Positions 1-4,961 are shown, counted from the stretch's first letter. The stretch: DNA of 5,461 bases from an uncultured Eubacteriales bacterium (GCA_900544965.1 UQXE01000065.1:1-5461), one strand, 5' to 3'. Translations and numbers: made by a program. The notes: a model not told the origin generated them from the letters alone.

Positions 1-271
1 GCTAAGTGCTGAACAAGCACTTAGCGACGCCGAAGGCGAGTAGGCGGCATGTACGGTGATTTTTGATACCTTGGTAGCGAAAACCAGTCTGACAGTTGCT
101 TGCAACCGAAGACTGGTTTTCGCGAGTGAAACTCGCATCGCGCTGAACAAGCGCGTTGCGAAAGGCCCCATGGCCTTTTGGGGCGGGTTTTACAGCAAGG
201 AGGCCGAAGAGCGGGAGCAAGTACCCGTAACCTTAAAAAAGCGGCATGGCAACTTTTTTGACACGCTGCCG
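1..271 (+). repeat. Hairpin-rich dispersed repeat, left copy
   Basis: This is a non-coding, strongly structured element whose left end probably lies outside the window. Successive stems are visible: a perfect 10-bp stem at 1-10/16-25 with loop GAACA, a 14-bp stem at 77-90/110-123, a 6-bp stem at 122-127/131-136, a second GAACA-loop hairpin around 139-155 and a 6-bp stem at 161-166/171-176. A diverged copy lies in reverse orientation at 1497-1775. Positions 35-68 match the reverse complement of 1701-1734 with one mismatch in 34. Positions 223-234 and 254-266 match the reverse complements of 1535-1546 and 1502-1514. The 11-mer GCTGAACAAGC occurs at 8-18 and 142-152, and on the minus strand at 1618-1628. 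It resembles REP/MITE-like intergenic repeats (inference). No transposase is present. Short open frames on either strand here are by-products of the repeat. Confidence 0.8.
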
Positions 272-292
272 GCGCGCCTTTGTAAGCGCGCC
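271..292. repeat. GC-rich hairpin upstream of the aminopeptidase promoter
   Basis: A perfect 7-bp stem (271-277 with 286-292) encloses an 8-nt loop. It ends 3 bp before the -35 hexamer of the aminopeptidase promoter. No T-tract follows, so it is not a standard intrinsic terminator. It may insulate the gene from upstream transcription, or may simply be the inner edge of the left repeat. Confidence 0.5.
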
Positions 293-295
293 GTA

Positions 296-324
296 TTGAT
301 TATGGCGCCTAAACGGTCTATAAT
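296..324 (+). promoter_or_regulatory. Sigma-A-type promoter for the aminopeptidase gene
   Basis: TTGATT at 296-301 and a perfect TATAAT at 319-324 are separated by exactly 17 bp. Transcription would start near 331, leaving a leader of about 35 nt. The ribosome-binding site AAGGAGG follows at 349-355. The promoter lies just inside the left repeat, so the gene is transcribed independently of anything upstream. Confidence 0.75.
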
Positions 325-365
325 CTGAATAAGCTCATTTTAAAATCTAAGGAGGAACAAACCCA

Positions 366-1481
366 ATGATGGACAGCAGAATAGAAAAACTCGCCAACAT
401 ACTAGTTACCTTCTCTACCGAGGTCAAGCCCGGCGAAAACGTTCTTATAAGCTCGGGAAACGGAAACGATATGCTGGTCAAGGCACTCGTTCGGGAGGTG
501 TACAAGGCGGGCGGGCGGCCGTTCGTATGGCTGCAAAATGCCGCGATTGAGCGGGAGCTTGGCATGGGGTATACCGAAGACCAGCTAAGGATACGGGCTG
601 AGGCGGACGCGCTGCTGATGGGCAAAATGCAGGTGTTTATAGGGTTCTCGGGCGTTATAAACAACTCGGAAACCTCCGACGTTCCGGCCGACAGGCTGTC
701 GCTGTACGCCCAGTACTACGGCGAACAGGTTCATGGGAAGATACGCGTGCCTAAAACCCGCTGGGTTGTTCTCCGCTACCCCACCCCTGCCATGGCGCAG
801 ATGGCGGACATGAGCACAGAAGCGTTTGAGAATTTCTATTTTGACGTATGCAATATGGACTACTCAAAGATGGACAGAGCCATGACCCCGCTCAAGGAGC
901 TTATGGAGCGCACGGACATGGTGCGAATAGTGGGCCGCGGCACCGATATATCCTTCTCAATAAAGGGGCTTCCAGCCATAAAATGCGCCGGCAAGGTAAA
1001 CATACCTGACGGCGAGATATTTACAGCGCCGGTAAAGGGCAGCATAAACGGCGTGATAACCTACAACACGCCCTCGGTGCACGACGGCTTCACGTTTGAA
1101 AACATCTGCCTTACCTTTAAAGACGGCAGGATTGTAAACGCAACGGCTAACGACACCGAGCGCGTGAACCATGTATTTGACATGGACGAGGGCGCGCGGT
1201 CCGTGGGCGAGTTCGCAATCGGCGTAAACCCGTACATAATAAACCCCATGAAGAACACCCTGTTCGATGAAAAGATAATGGGCAGCTTCCACTTTACCCC
1301 GGGCGCATGCTATGACGAATGCGACAATGGGAACAAGTCCGCGCTCCACTGGGATCTGGTATGCATTCAAACCCCCGAATACGGCGGCGGGGAAATGTAC
1401 TTCGACGGCGTTTTGGTGCGCAGGGACGGACGGTTCGTGCTTCCTGAGCTTGAGTGCCTGAATCCCGAAAACCTGAAATAG
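366..1481 (+). CDS. M29-family metallo-aminopeptidase
   Basis: The 371-residue product is a cytosolic, leaderless aminopeptidase of the M29 (AmpS/AmpT/PepS-like) family. These enzymes use two metal ions to remove N-terminal residues from peptides in protein turnover. All expected metal-ligand positions are visible in family context: E217 in PDGEIFTAP, E282 in VGEFAIG, H309 in GSFHFTPG, and H328 and D330 in NKSALHWDLV. The N-terminal part (about 1-180) matches the family's non-catalytic half, and the catalytic half runs from about 185 to the end, closing with DGVLVRRDGRFV. Length is slightly short of the usual 370-410 but complete. AAGGAGG at 349-355 lies 10 nt before the ATG at 366. The ATG at 369 is less well spaced. 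Codon use is GC-rich, as expected of the host chromosome. The gene stands alone between two inverted copies of a hairpin repeat. Substrate preference cannot be read from sequence. Confidence 0.95.
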   Translation: MMDSRIEKLANILVTFSTEVKPGENVLISSGNGNDMLVKALVREVYKAGGRPFVWLQNAAIERELGMGYTEDQLRIRAEADALLMGKMQVFIGFSGVINNSETSDVPADRLSLYAQYYGEQVHGKIRVPKTRWVVLRYPTPAMAQMADMSTEAFENFYFDVCNMDYSKMDRAMTPLKELMERTDMVRIVGRGTDISFSIKGLPAIKCAGKVNIPDGEIFTAPVKGSINGVITYNTPSVHDGFTFENICLTFKDGRIVNATANDTERVNHVFDMDEGARSVGEFAIGVNPYIINPMKNTLFDEKIMGSFHFTPGACYDECDNGNKSALHWDLVCIQTPEYGGGEMYFDGVLVRRDGRFVLPELECLNPENLK

Positions 1482-1496
1482 CGCCTCCATCAGATG

Positions 1497-1775
1497 GCGC
1501 GGCGTGTCAAAAAAGCGGCTGTTCCAACTTTATTAAGGTTACGGGTTTTGTCTCTGGCCCTTCGGGCTTTTATGCGGCAAAACCCGCAATATAAGGCTAT
1601 AAGGCGTTTCGCTTAGTGCTTGTTCAGCGTATAGCGGGATTAACCCGCAAAATAAGGCCTTCGGCTCAAACAGCTATCAGGCCATGTTTTGCCCTAAAGC
1701 TATCAAAAATCACCGTACATGCCGCCTATTCGCCTTTGGCGCCGCAATCGCTTGCTCACGCATTGCGGCGCTGAA
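1497..1775 (-). repeat. Hairpin-rich dispersed repeat, right inverted copy
   Basis: Read on the minus strand, this region repeats the architecture of 1-271 in the same order: a GAGCA-loop hairpin, the highly conserved 34-bp block (1701-1734), a variable hairpin section with one GCTGAACAAGC (1618-1628), ACCCGTAACCTT (1535-1546) and TTTTTTGACACGC (1502-1514). Local stems include CGCCGCAAT/ATTGCGGCG (9 bp, about 1739-1769) and GCGGG/CCCGC around 1633-1647. The middle is much more diverged than the two ends, so the copies are old or recombined. The segment also accounts for the otherwise empty stretch after the aminopeptidase. Open frames here are spurious. Confidence 0.75.
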
Positions 1776-1815
1776 GGCCGTATTTTGTAGGTTTAGCCCG
1801 TTTGGCGCCGTCTTG

Positions 1816-2040
1816 CTATTCATGTGGCTTAATCCCTTTAAAGAACTCAGAAAAATCAACGTTGTAAACCTGTTTAAGGTCTACTGGGCCGGCTACCTTT
1901 ATGTTGCGCCCTCCAAGTTCGATTTTTGAATAAGCTCCCCTGTCAAGATTCCTTCCTAATAGGTTTATTTTAGTCGCAACTGCTTCTTGTTATAGACCGG
2001 AGCTGGTACGAAGCCGCTTTAGATTTGAGGGTAAACTCAT
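1816..2040 (-). pseudogene. Small XRE-type HTH regulator with an internal stop
   Basis: Reading from an ATG at 2040, the minus strand gives 16 codons (MSLPSNLKRLRTSSGL), a TAA at 1992-1990, then 57 more codons in the same frame to a TAG at 1818-1816. The continuation begins QEAVATKINLLGRNLDRGAY, goes on with SKIELGGRNIKV, and ends in VYNVDFSEFFKGIKPHE. The two halves join as a standard Cro/C1-type helix-turn-helix protein. The stop sits where the family usually has Thr or Ser in GL(T/S)QE, and one change from a TCA serine codon would produce it. With that codon restored the protein would be 74 residues, a normal size for short XRE regulators. An AGGA lies 11 nt before the ATG, a weak ribosome-binding site. 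I call it a pseudogene. A sequencing error is the alternative. The HTH reading rests on motif resemblance. Confidence 0.75.
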
Positions 2041-2234
2041 ATTTTGAATAATCCTATTTCTCATAAAAAGACCTCAAAAGATTTAACCTTATTTTTATTC
2101 TTTGTTCATTATATAACTATAAAAAATAGTATTTGATTTTGTTTTGCTTAAAATCATCAAATCTTGAAAACCGTTGTAAATACTGACTTTTTCGCTTGTC
2201 AACGAATTTGAAATTGCAACAAAGCCTAATGTTT
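2041..2234. other. AT-rich intergenic region with dyads and a weak minus-strand -10
   Basis: No coding pattern is visible on either strand. TATAAT on the minus strand (2113-2108) lies 68 bp upstream of the interrupted XRE gene, but its -35 is poor. Two dyads sit just upstream: ACTAT/ATAGT at 2116-2120/2126-2130 and ATTTGAT/ATCAAAT at 2131-2137/2156-2162. They could be operators for the former regulator (inference). The abrupt rise in A+T from here marks the start of the island-like segment. Confidence 0.35.
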
Positions 2235-2304
2235 TGGTGCCCAAATGGTGCCCGAATTTCCTATGGCGATATAAAGCGATACAGGCAGATATAAGGGGAT
2301 ACCA
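2235..2304 (+). repeat. Candidate recombination/binding site, copy 1
   Basis: The core at 2235-2254 contains TGGTGCCC twice, 11 bp apart. About 14 bp further on come four GAT motifs at exact 10-bp spacing (2268, 2278, 2288, 2298), within approximate decamers such as GCGATATAAA. A related site at 3699-3770 has the same core with 18 of 20 bases identical and three GAT motifs at the same 10-bp spacing. The one-turn periodicity suggests protein binding on one DNA face, as in recombinase arm sites or iterons. Function is inferred. No recombinase is present. Confidence 0.5.
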
Positions 2305-2312
2305 TAATATGC

Positions 2313-2418
2313 GAGGGCGAAAGCACTCGTTGATTTCGCCCTCTTGTCTGCCACATAAGCAGGGGCAGACGCACTTGTCAACGGCGAGCGAAGCCCGTTC
2401 ATCTTGACCGTTGACGAG
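2313..2418. other. Three consecutive GC-rich hairpins
   Basis: Hairpin 1 pairs GAGGGCGAAA (2313-2322) with TTTCGCCCTC (2334-2343), 10 bp perfect with an 11-nt loop. Hairpin 2 pairs GTCTGCC (2346-2352) with GGCAGAC (2364-2370), also with an 11-nt loop. Hairpin 3 pairs 2374-2384 with 2408-2418, 11 bp with one wobble and a 23-nt loop. Loop 1 CGTTGA can alternatively pair with TCAACG in the third stem. The patch is much more GC-rich than its surroundings. None is followed by a T-tract, so terminators are unlikely. A folded single-strand site (attachment or transfer origin) or a structured RNA is possible. The latter would need a promoter further upstream. Confidence 0.45.
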
Positions 2419-2455
2419 GGCGGCTGGCTCTGCTGTTCCGTATAGAGTGGGATTA

Positions 2456-2487
2456 ATATGGAAAATCCATATATAAAGTGATATAAT
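2456..2487 (+). promoter_or_regulatory. Methyltransferase promoter with overlapping dyad operator
   Basis: TATAAT at 2482-2487 is preceded by TG at 2479-2480, giving an extended -10. The -35 at 2459-2464 (TGGAAA) matches four of six and lies at 17-bp spacing. A 7-3-7 dyad, ATATGGA-AAA-TCCATAT (2456-2472), covers the -35 and is placed like a repressor operator. A consensus TTGACA at 2504-2509 has no usable -10 before the gene and is probably incidental. Confidence 0.6.
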
Positions 2488-2537
2488 GTGTATGTTGAGA
2501 AAATTGACAAATCAAAAGTTGTGTAAAGGAGAAAATC

Positions 2538-3296
2538 ATGGAGTTTAGAAAAGTATTCGATACAATTCCAGAACAGTTTGATAAGTACAGACCCCGATAT
2601 AATGAGGAGTTGTTTGCAGATTTGATTTCCTATGCAGAGATTAAACCAGGCAAGACAGTGTTGGAACTTGGCCCAGGAACGGGACAGGCTACAGAACCAA
2701 TTTTAAATACTGGATGTTCTTATAATGCTATTGAACTTGGTGAGCATTTGGCTGATATGATGAGAAGCAAGTATGGAAATCGTGCAAACTTTAATATTGT
2801 TAACGCTGACTTTATCACTCATAATTTTGGAAATCAGAGATTTGATATGATTTATTCCGCAGCAACCATACAATGGATTCCAGAGGATATCGCCTTTCGA
2901 AAAACATTTGATTTATTAAAGCCAGGCGGAGTACTTGCAATGCTTTTAACAAAAGCGGACTATAAAACATCGAATGAAAAGCTTTACAATAAGATACAGC
3001 AAGTTTATTCTGCTTATTTTAAGCCCGATATAGAATACAAACAGGGTTCGTTTATTTATTCAAATGCAGTAAATTATGGGTATGTAGATTTCGAAAAACG
3101 TGAATATTATGGTAAGCGAGAGCTTGCAACAGAGGAATATGTTGCCCTTTGCGGAACACATTGTGACCATATTGTACTTTCTGAACCATATAAGAGTAAT
3201 TTTTATGACGGTATTAGATGTGCAGTAAATGAAACCGGAGGAAAGGTTATATTTCTTGACACATATGTGATGTACTTAGCGAAAAAGCCTCTTTGA
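2538..3296 (+). CDS. Class I SAM-dependent methyltransferase, substrate unknown
   Basis: The 252-residue soluble protein transfers methyl groups from S-adenosylmethionine. The Rossmann-like core shows motif I VLELGPGTGQ (41-50), an acidic end to strand 2 in AIELGEHL (E66), NADF (D91), FDMIYSAATIQWI (102-114) and the loop LKPGG (127-131). The N-terminus FDTIPEQFDKYRPRYNEELF resembles a common Firmicutes group of Methyltransf_11/25-type enzymes. The C-terminal 110 residues form a lid of the kind that determines substrate. It is not an Erm-type rRNA methylase by motif, and I cannot name the substrate. AAAGGAG at 2525-2531 lies 6 nt before the ATG. Codons are AT-rich, unlike the aminopeptidase, which supports acquisition. 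The gene is monocistronic and lies between two related candidate recombination sites. The stop is TGA followed at once by a second TGA. Confidence 0.9.
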   Translation: MEFRKVFDTIPEQFDKYRPRYNEELFADLISYAEIKPGKTVLELGPGTGQATEPILNTGCSYNAIELGEHLADMMRSKYGNRANFNIVNADFITHNFGNQRFDMIYSAATIQWIPEDIAFRKTFDLLKPGGVLAMLLTKADYKTSNEKLYNKIQQVYSAYFKPDIEYKQGSFIYSNAVNYGYVDFEKREYYGKRELATEEYVALCGTHCDHIVLSEPYKSNFYDGIRCAVNETGGKVIFLDTYVMYLAKKPL

Positions 3297-3464
3297 TGAT
3301 ATTTAGAAGCAGAAAGAACAAATTCATATTTGCTTAAGGGTTTGGGATACTCCCAACAAGCAATAATCTCTCTGCCTGTTGCAGACGGGAAAGAGTGATT
3401 TTTACGGAAAGGGTACCCCTTTCCTATGCTTGCTACGGAACTTTTCACAAAGGAACGGAAAGGA
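3297..3464 (+). other. Downstream region: short open frame and two hairpins
   Basis: Directly after the methyltransferase's tandem TGA codons, the same frame stays open for 32 codons (3300-3395). They read like protein (EAERTNSYLLKGLGYSQQ..ISLPVADGKE) but have no start codon or ribosome-binding site. I do not recognise it. It may be the remnant of a second gene. Two perfect hairpins follow: TTGGGA/TCCCAA (3342-3347/3351-3356) and GGAAAGGG/CCCTTTCC (3406-3413/3417-3424), each with a TAC loop. No T-tract follows either, so I do not call a terminator. Confidence 0.3.
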
Positions 3465-3616
3465 ATGAATAAACAAAACTGATAGCATTTTTCTTAGAAA
3501 TGTTACGCAGTTAAAGGTCGTTTTGAGTGGAAAAGGTTTAAAGACCTTGCCTTATCAGTTTTGGTGCCTGTAAAGCTTTTGTTTACAAGGCATATTAAAC
3601 CTCTAATGCGTAACAT
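3465..3616 (+). ncRNA. Attenuator-like structured region with five-codon leader ORF
   Basis: A mini-ORF MNKQN (3465-3482) is preceded by AAAGGA at 3449-3454. Several complementary arms overlap its end. CAAAACTGATA (3474-3484) pairs with TATCAGTTTTG (3553-3563), 11 bp. ATGTTACGCA (3500-3509) pairs with TGCGTAACAT (3607-3616), 10 bp. AAGGTC (3514-3519) pairs with GACCTT (3543-3548). TGCCTGTAAA (3565-3574) pairs with TTTACAAGGCA (3582-3592) with one bulge. The first two pairings interleave, giving either a pseudoknot or mutually exclusive folds, as in translational attenuators. No open reading frame of normal size follows within 500 bp, so any controlled gene is lost. The RNA role is inferred. 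Confidence 0.35.
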
Positions 3617-3698
3617 AATGGTGCAAAACAAGGTAGTCCTAAATTGCCTTTATAGGCATGATGACACTATCCAGTGCTTATGTGTACCGTCTTATTCG

Positions 3699-3770
3699 TG
3701 GTGCTAAAATGGTGCCCGGTCTTACAAAACCACCTTGTACGGAGATACGGCAAGATAAACGGAGATATGC
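3699..3770 (+). repeat. Candidate recombination/binding site, copy 2
   Basis: The core at 3699-3718 (TGGTGCTAAAATGGTGCCCG) matches 2235-2254 at 18 of 20 positions in direct orientation, 1464 bp apart. Three GAT motifs follow at 3744, 3754 and 3764, again at exact 10-bp spacing and at nearly the same offset from the core. Isolated TGGTGC words also occur at 3562 and 3619, so the motif is clustered upstream of this site. The pair brackets the hairpin array and the methyltransferase. Attachment sites, or two relics of one integrase-proximal region, are the likeliest readings. Confidence 0.5.
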
Positions 3771-3778
3771 GTAAAACC

Positions 3779-3809
3779 TTGATTTTAAGCCATTTTCTCA
3801 TGGTATAAT
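3779..3809 (+). promoter_or_regulatory. Orphan promoter-like sequence
   Basis: TTGATT at 3779-3784 and TATAAT at 3804-3809 are 19 bp apart, and TGG before the -10 makes it an extended -10. Transcription would start near 3816. The only start codon nearby opens a 10-codon frame (3818-3850) with no ribosome-binding site. About 100 bp downstream CTGAAAAAG (3912-3920) pairs with CTTTTTTCAG (3944-3953). A small RNA or a relic of a lost gene is possible. Confidence 0.4.
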
Positions 3810-4024
3810 AAACATTTATGAGGGCTTGTAAGAAGATTTTCGTCTATTAAATCAATAAAAAATAGTGTCGGTTTGAGTTTATACTGTTGGCTTTCTGTAA
3901 AGACAACGAGACTGAAAAAGCTGATGAATAAGGCGTTTGGCAACTTTTTTCAGCTTGTGTTGCGAAAGGTTTGCAGGTCATGATTCGACAGAAATCCCGC
4001 CCTATTCCCGCCCTGATTTCATAA

Positions 4025-4183
4025 AGACTTGAGGCACAATATAAGAATAGATGGAATCACTTGACAGATTTAACGTTAGAATTTAGAGTGAAAGAAACAA
4101 GAATATTCTCATTAGACGGAAAAGGCGCGGAACGACAAATGTTAATCTGCGTTGCTTGCCGCAACGGGCTTTCCTCCGTATAA
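4025..4183 (+). other. Open frame without ATG, possible gene relic
   Basis: After a TAA at 4022-4024 the frame is open for 52 codons to a TAA at 4181-4183. The middle looks protein-like (LEFRVKETRIFSLDGKGAER), but there is no ATG until residue 39 and only an internal TTG with a poor ribosome-binding site. I do not recognise a family. It overlaps the promoters of the downstream XRE gene, so it may be chance or the tail of a decayed gene. Confidence 0.2.
4061..4089 (+). promoter_or_regulatory. Distal promoter candidate for the membrane XRE gene
   Basis: A perfect TTGACA at 4061-4066 is followed after 17 bp by TAGAGT at 4084-4089, which matches four of six. It would give a leader of about 110 nt containing the stem GTTGC/GCAAC at 4151-4155/4161-4165. 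Confidence 0.45.
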
Positions 4184-4184
4184 T
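4156..4184 (+). promoter_or_regulatory. Proximal promoter candidate for the membrane XRE gene
   Basis: TTGCCG at 4156-4161 and a perfect TATAAT at 4179-4184 are separated by 17 bp. Transcription would begin right at the ribosome-binding site near 4191, leaving an unusually short leader. CCTCC at 4173-4177 is complementary to the GGAGG of the ribosome-binding site and could mask it in transcripts from the distal promoter. Confidence 0.4.
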
Positions 4185-4208
4185 GGCGGTGAAAGGAGGT
4201 CATCCCTG

Positions 4209-4718
4209 ATGCTAAATGAAAACATCAAAACAATCAGAAAATCCAACGGGCTTTCGCAAGAGGAACTTGCAATCAAGTTGAACGTGGTGAGACAAACGAT
4301 ATCTAAATGGGAACAAGGTTTGTCGGTTCCAGATGCCGATATGTTGATTTCCCTATCAGAGGTATTTGAAACACCTGTAAGCGCGCTGCTTGGAGAAACC
4401 GTTGTCGAGACGAAGGCTGACGACTTAAGAGCAATTTCTGAGAAACTTGAGGTCATAAACCTGCAACTCGCGCATAGGAAAACAACGAGACAAAAAGCAA
4501 TTCATGGGCTTTTCATCTCATTGTGTGCGGTTATAGTGGCTATATTTGCAGTCCTTATAGTATTAAATAGTCCTTACTCGGGTTGGGATTATAGCCACCC
4601 CGAAACCGCAGTTTCTGGAGTAGTGTTTCACGCATTTGAGTGGCTTTTTGTTAGAATAGCACCGCTTGCCTTGATTGGAGCAATCGTTGGGGTTTGCTTT
4701 ACACGGAAGAAAGTGTGA
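4209..4718 (+). CDS. XRE-family regulator with two membrane helices
   Basis: The 169-residue protein has an N-terminal Cro/C1-type helix-turn-helix (about residues 4-60) with GLSQEELAIKLNVVRQTISK and WEQGLSVPD typical of the family. A charged, probably helical linker follows (about 68-97). A hydrophobic segment at 99-120, a short external loop around 121-145 containing WDYSHPE, and a second hydrophobic segment at about 146-165 end in the positive tail RKKV. The layout suggests a DNA-binding domain tethered inside the membrane and able to sense an envelope signal, as in many Firmicutes regulators of this shape. The target is unknown and no partner gene adjoins. A strong AAAGGAGGT at 4192-4200 sets the ATG at 4209. 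The frame is open upstream to a TTG at 4152, but that extension would include the ribosome-binding site and is rejected. Codons are AT-rich. Confidence 0.9.
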   Translation: MLNENIKTIRKSNGLSQEELAIKLNVVRQTISKWEQGLSVPDADMLISLSEVFETPVSALLGETVVETKADDLRAISEKLEVINLQLAHRKTTRQKAIHGLFISLCAVIVAIFAVLIVLNSPYSGWDYSHPETAVSGVVFHAFEWLFVRIAPLALIGAIVGVCFTRKKV

Positions 4719-4735
4719 AATTGCCCAATTTTTCG

Positions 4736-4767
4736 GAGAAAAGTTCAGATTAAAAATTTCTCGTTTT
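4736..4767 (+). terminator. Weak terminator candidate after the XRE gene
   Basis: GAGAAA (4736-4741) pairs with TTTCTC (4757-4762), followed directly by GTTTT. The stem is AT-rich and the loop is 15 nt, so termination would be inefficient. It is placed 18 bp after the stop codon. Confidence 0.3.
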
Positions 4768-4833
4768 GCCGGGCAGATTTACTACACTTATTGGCAAAGG
4801 GCTTGTTGGATAATTATGAAAACTCGATAGTCG

Positions 4834-4869
4834 CAAGCAGGGCAAGTGCATATGCACTTGCCCTGCTTG
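4834..4869. repeat. Perfect 36-bp palindrome
   Basis: Two 18-bp arms meet with no spacer: the sequence from CAAGCAGGGCAAGTGCAT at 4834 reads identically on the other strand to 4869. No T-tract follows on either side, so it is not an evident terminator. It sits near the transition from the AT-rich segment to GC-rich DNA and may mark a junction, a recombination site or a cruciform/dimer-binding site. Confidence 0.85.
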
Positions 4870-4892
4870 TTGGGGGCCGCCTACAATCCCCC

Positions 4893-4961
4893 GGCAAGGG
4901 CCGCTTGCGCTGCCTTGCCAAACGCTCCATAGGCGGAGCGGCTACGCGCCTTTTCGGGCGC
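4893..4961. repeat. GC-rich hairpin cluster
   Basis: Three stems lie close together: GGCAAGG/CCTTGCC (4893-4899/4913-4919), CGCTCC/GGAGCG (4923-4928/4935-4940) and GCGCC/GGCGC (4946-4950/4957-4961). The style resembles the hairpin repeats around the aminopeptidase, but I found no shared long sequence with them. It fills the gap between the palindrome and the MFS remnant and is likely another intergenic repeat family of the host. Confidence 0.5.

Noticed and set aside
2..220. Minus-strand open frame sharing a KNHRTCRL peptide with an open frame at 1684-1929
   Set aside because: The shared peptide comes from the conserved 34-bp repeat block read in frame by chance, not from a protein family.
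56..328. Plus-strand open frame of 90 codons
   Set aside because: It lies wholly in the hairpin-rich repeat and the aminopeptidase promoter, has no ribosome-binding site, and reflects repeat sequence also found inverted at 1497-1775.
957..1490. Long minus-strand open frame of 177 codons
   Set aside because: It is antisense to the catalytic half of the aminopeptidase. Such shadows are common in GC-rich genes, and it has no recognisable domain.
1482..1501. Stem GCGCC/GGCGC just after the aminopeptidase stop as terminator
   Set aside because: No T-tract follows. An A-run in the repeat comes next, so intrinsic termination is not supported in this direction.
1684..1929. Plus-strand open frame of 81 codons
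   Set aside because: The first part is repeat DNA and the rest is antisense to the interrupted XRE gene, which has much better coding character.
2226..2510. Minus-strand open frame of 94 codons
   Set aside because: It spans the direct-repeat site, the hairpin array and the methyltransferase promoter. Composition and lack of domain argue for a by-product of structured DNA.
3995..4014. Two copies of TCCCGCCCT 11 bp apart
   Set aside because: The 9-bp direct repeat is short and isolated, with no further copies or array, so I do not call a feature.
3465..4200. Group II intron or other large ribozyme in the gene-poor stretch
   Set aside because: I could not find a domain V-like hairpin or any reverse transcriptase remnant. 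The visible pairings fit a compact attenuator better.
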